Below, in pieces: positions 63,301-64,000 of a stretch of 64,000 nucleotides of DNA. The stretch covers positions 13,207,860 to 13,271,859 of the forward strand of contig JAGGNK010006448.1 in assembly GCA_017590115.1 (NCBI GenBank), written 5' to 3'. Made by a program: the position numbers and the translations under genes. Source of the DNA: Montifringilla adamsi (Eukaryota; Chordata; Aves; Passeriformes; Passeridae). Within the stretch, counting starts at the first letter, position 1. The number at the start of each line of letters is the position of its first letter. The notes below the pieces were generated by a model. It did no database searches. It worked only from the letters and a program-made list of their open reading frames with translations, and had not been told where the DNA came from.

Positions 63301-64000
63301 GACTTAGAGGAAAGAAGAACATAACTGTAACTGGAGTTCTGCGTCAGCCTTAACAATGTAAAAATCATGAAGCTGAAGTGAAATTTTGTTTTCTGGAGGA
63401 GAAATGAATTGATATAGTTCAAGATTTTGTTTGTTTGTTGAAAATGTCACGGCTTGTCAGGCTAACAAATGTGATTTTGTTCCTGGCAGACTACAGATAT
63501 GGTCAAGAAAAAGAAAAATTCTCTGAAAACCACTGCAATATAAATACAATATACTTCAGTTTAGTGTCTAACTTTGCATGAAATAAGCACTGCCTGTTAG
63601 CCTCTGTTTGATCCTGTGAGAGTGTGAGGCTAATGTCTGGCCAGTGTTTTGGAAGCAGCAGGTAGTCAGGAGCAAGCTGCTCTAGGGGTCCATATTTCTG
63701 TAGCCTAGTAGTTACTCACACACAGATGGAGACCTTATGAACTTTGACAGAGGTCACACTAAATTGCAAATCTAAAACTTGTAGACTTCTGAAGGATTAC
63801 ACTGGTAAATTTTTTTAAAGCCATATGATTTGGTACATCACTAAAAGTACCAACTCAGTCTTGAAAAGCAGATCAACCATGCAGTCATTGCTCACATAAT
63901 GATTATGGGGACTGATAAAGATAGCCTTTCATGATACTTTAAAGGGAAACTTGCTAATTAAACTTTTAATTCATGTATGTAAAACACATTTTATATTGCT

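Larger units (their letters stand above)
56087..64000 (+). other. Start of the next intron (equals human intron 16), at least 7.9 kb
   Basis: It begins gtaact and runs off the window. It contains a decayed sense CR1 tail at 59285-59343, an antisense CR1 fragment at 60536-60620, a purine-rich stretch at about 60184-60275, a (GAAG)4 at 62876-62891, a 10-bp duplication at 63281-63300, and higher-complexity stretches at 58850-59130, 62455-62700 and 62920-63110. No supported gene was seen. Confidence 0.82.

Noticed and set aside
56087..64000. Next PCCA exon expected to start with the rest of Gly and VTHN
   Set aside because: No stretch encoding the expected VTHNIALLREV-like text behind an AG acceptor was seen, so it should lie beyond the window.

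Overview
The window is the interior of one large vertebrate gene, read on the + strand: PCCA, the nuclear gene for the alpha (biotin-carrying) subunit of mitochondrial propionyl-CoA carboxylase. Ten coding exons lie at 9847-9978, 16606-16642, 21873-21951, 27606-27708, 32609-32703, 38289-38439, 48095-48238, 49931-50005, 55141-55209 and 56011-56086. They join without a frame break into 961 nt (320 codons plus one base), and every complete intron is GT-AG. By human numbering recalled from disease-variant literature they cover about residues 157-477 and match human exons 7-16. The first exons (transit peptide, N-terminal biotin-carboxylase subdomain) lie upstream of base 1. The rest of the biotin-carboxylase C-terminal subdomain, the BT domain and the biotinyl domain lie beyond base 64000.

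The organism is probably a bird. Recognisable interspersed repeats are 5'-truncated CR1 LINE fragments (28681-29222, 48900-49048, 60536-60620, and a decayed copy near 59285-59343). No Alu, L1 or B1-like repeat was seen, introns are short (0.8-9.7 kb), and the DNA is AT-rich. A turtle or crocodilian cannot be excluded, because CR1 occurs there too. The protein is near-identical to human PCCA as recalled.

Layout: 1-9846 is the end of an upstream intron. 9847-56086 holds the ten exons and nine complete introns. 56087-64000 is the start of a further intron. There is no operon, CRISPR array, prokaryotic gene, intact mobile element or convincing second protein-coding gene. The many small ORFs in the introns look like chance.

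The most interesting non-coding material is a set of intronic stretches that read like conserved regulatory elements: 51240-51480, 53900-54240 and 54390-54830 in the 5.1-kb intron, a CpG-richer block at 47120-47480, and 62455-62700. In mammals PCCA lies near ZIC2 and ZIC5, so long-range enhancers of those genes are a plausible but untested reading. Other items are a tRNA-like, SINE-like segment on the minus strand at 42963-43032, a C-rich strand capable of G-quadruplex or i-motif formation just upstream of an exon (32466-32492), and several perfect hairpins. I did not find a new biological system. The regulatory candidates are the best leads.
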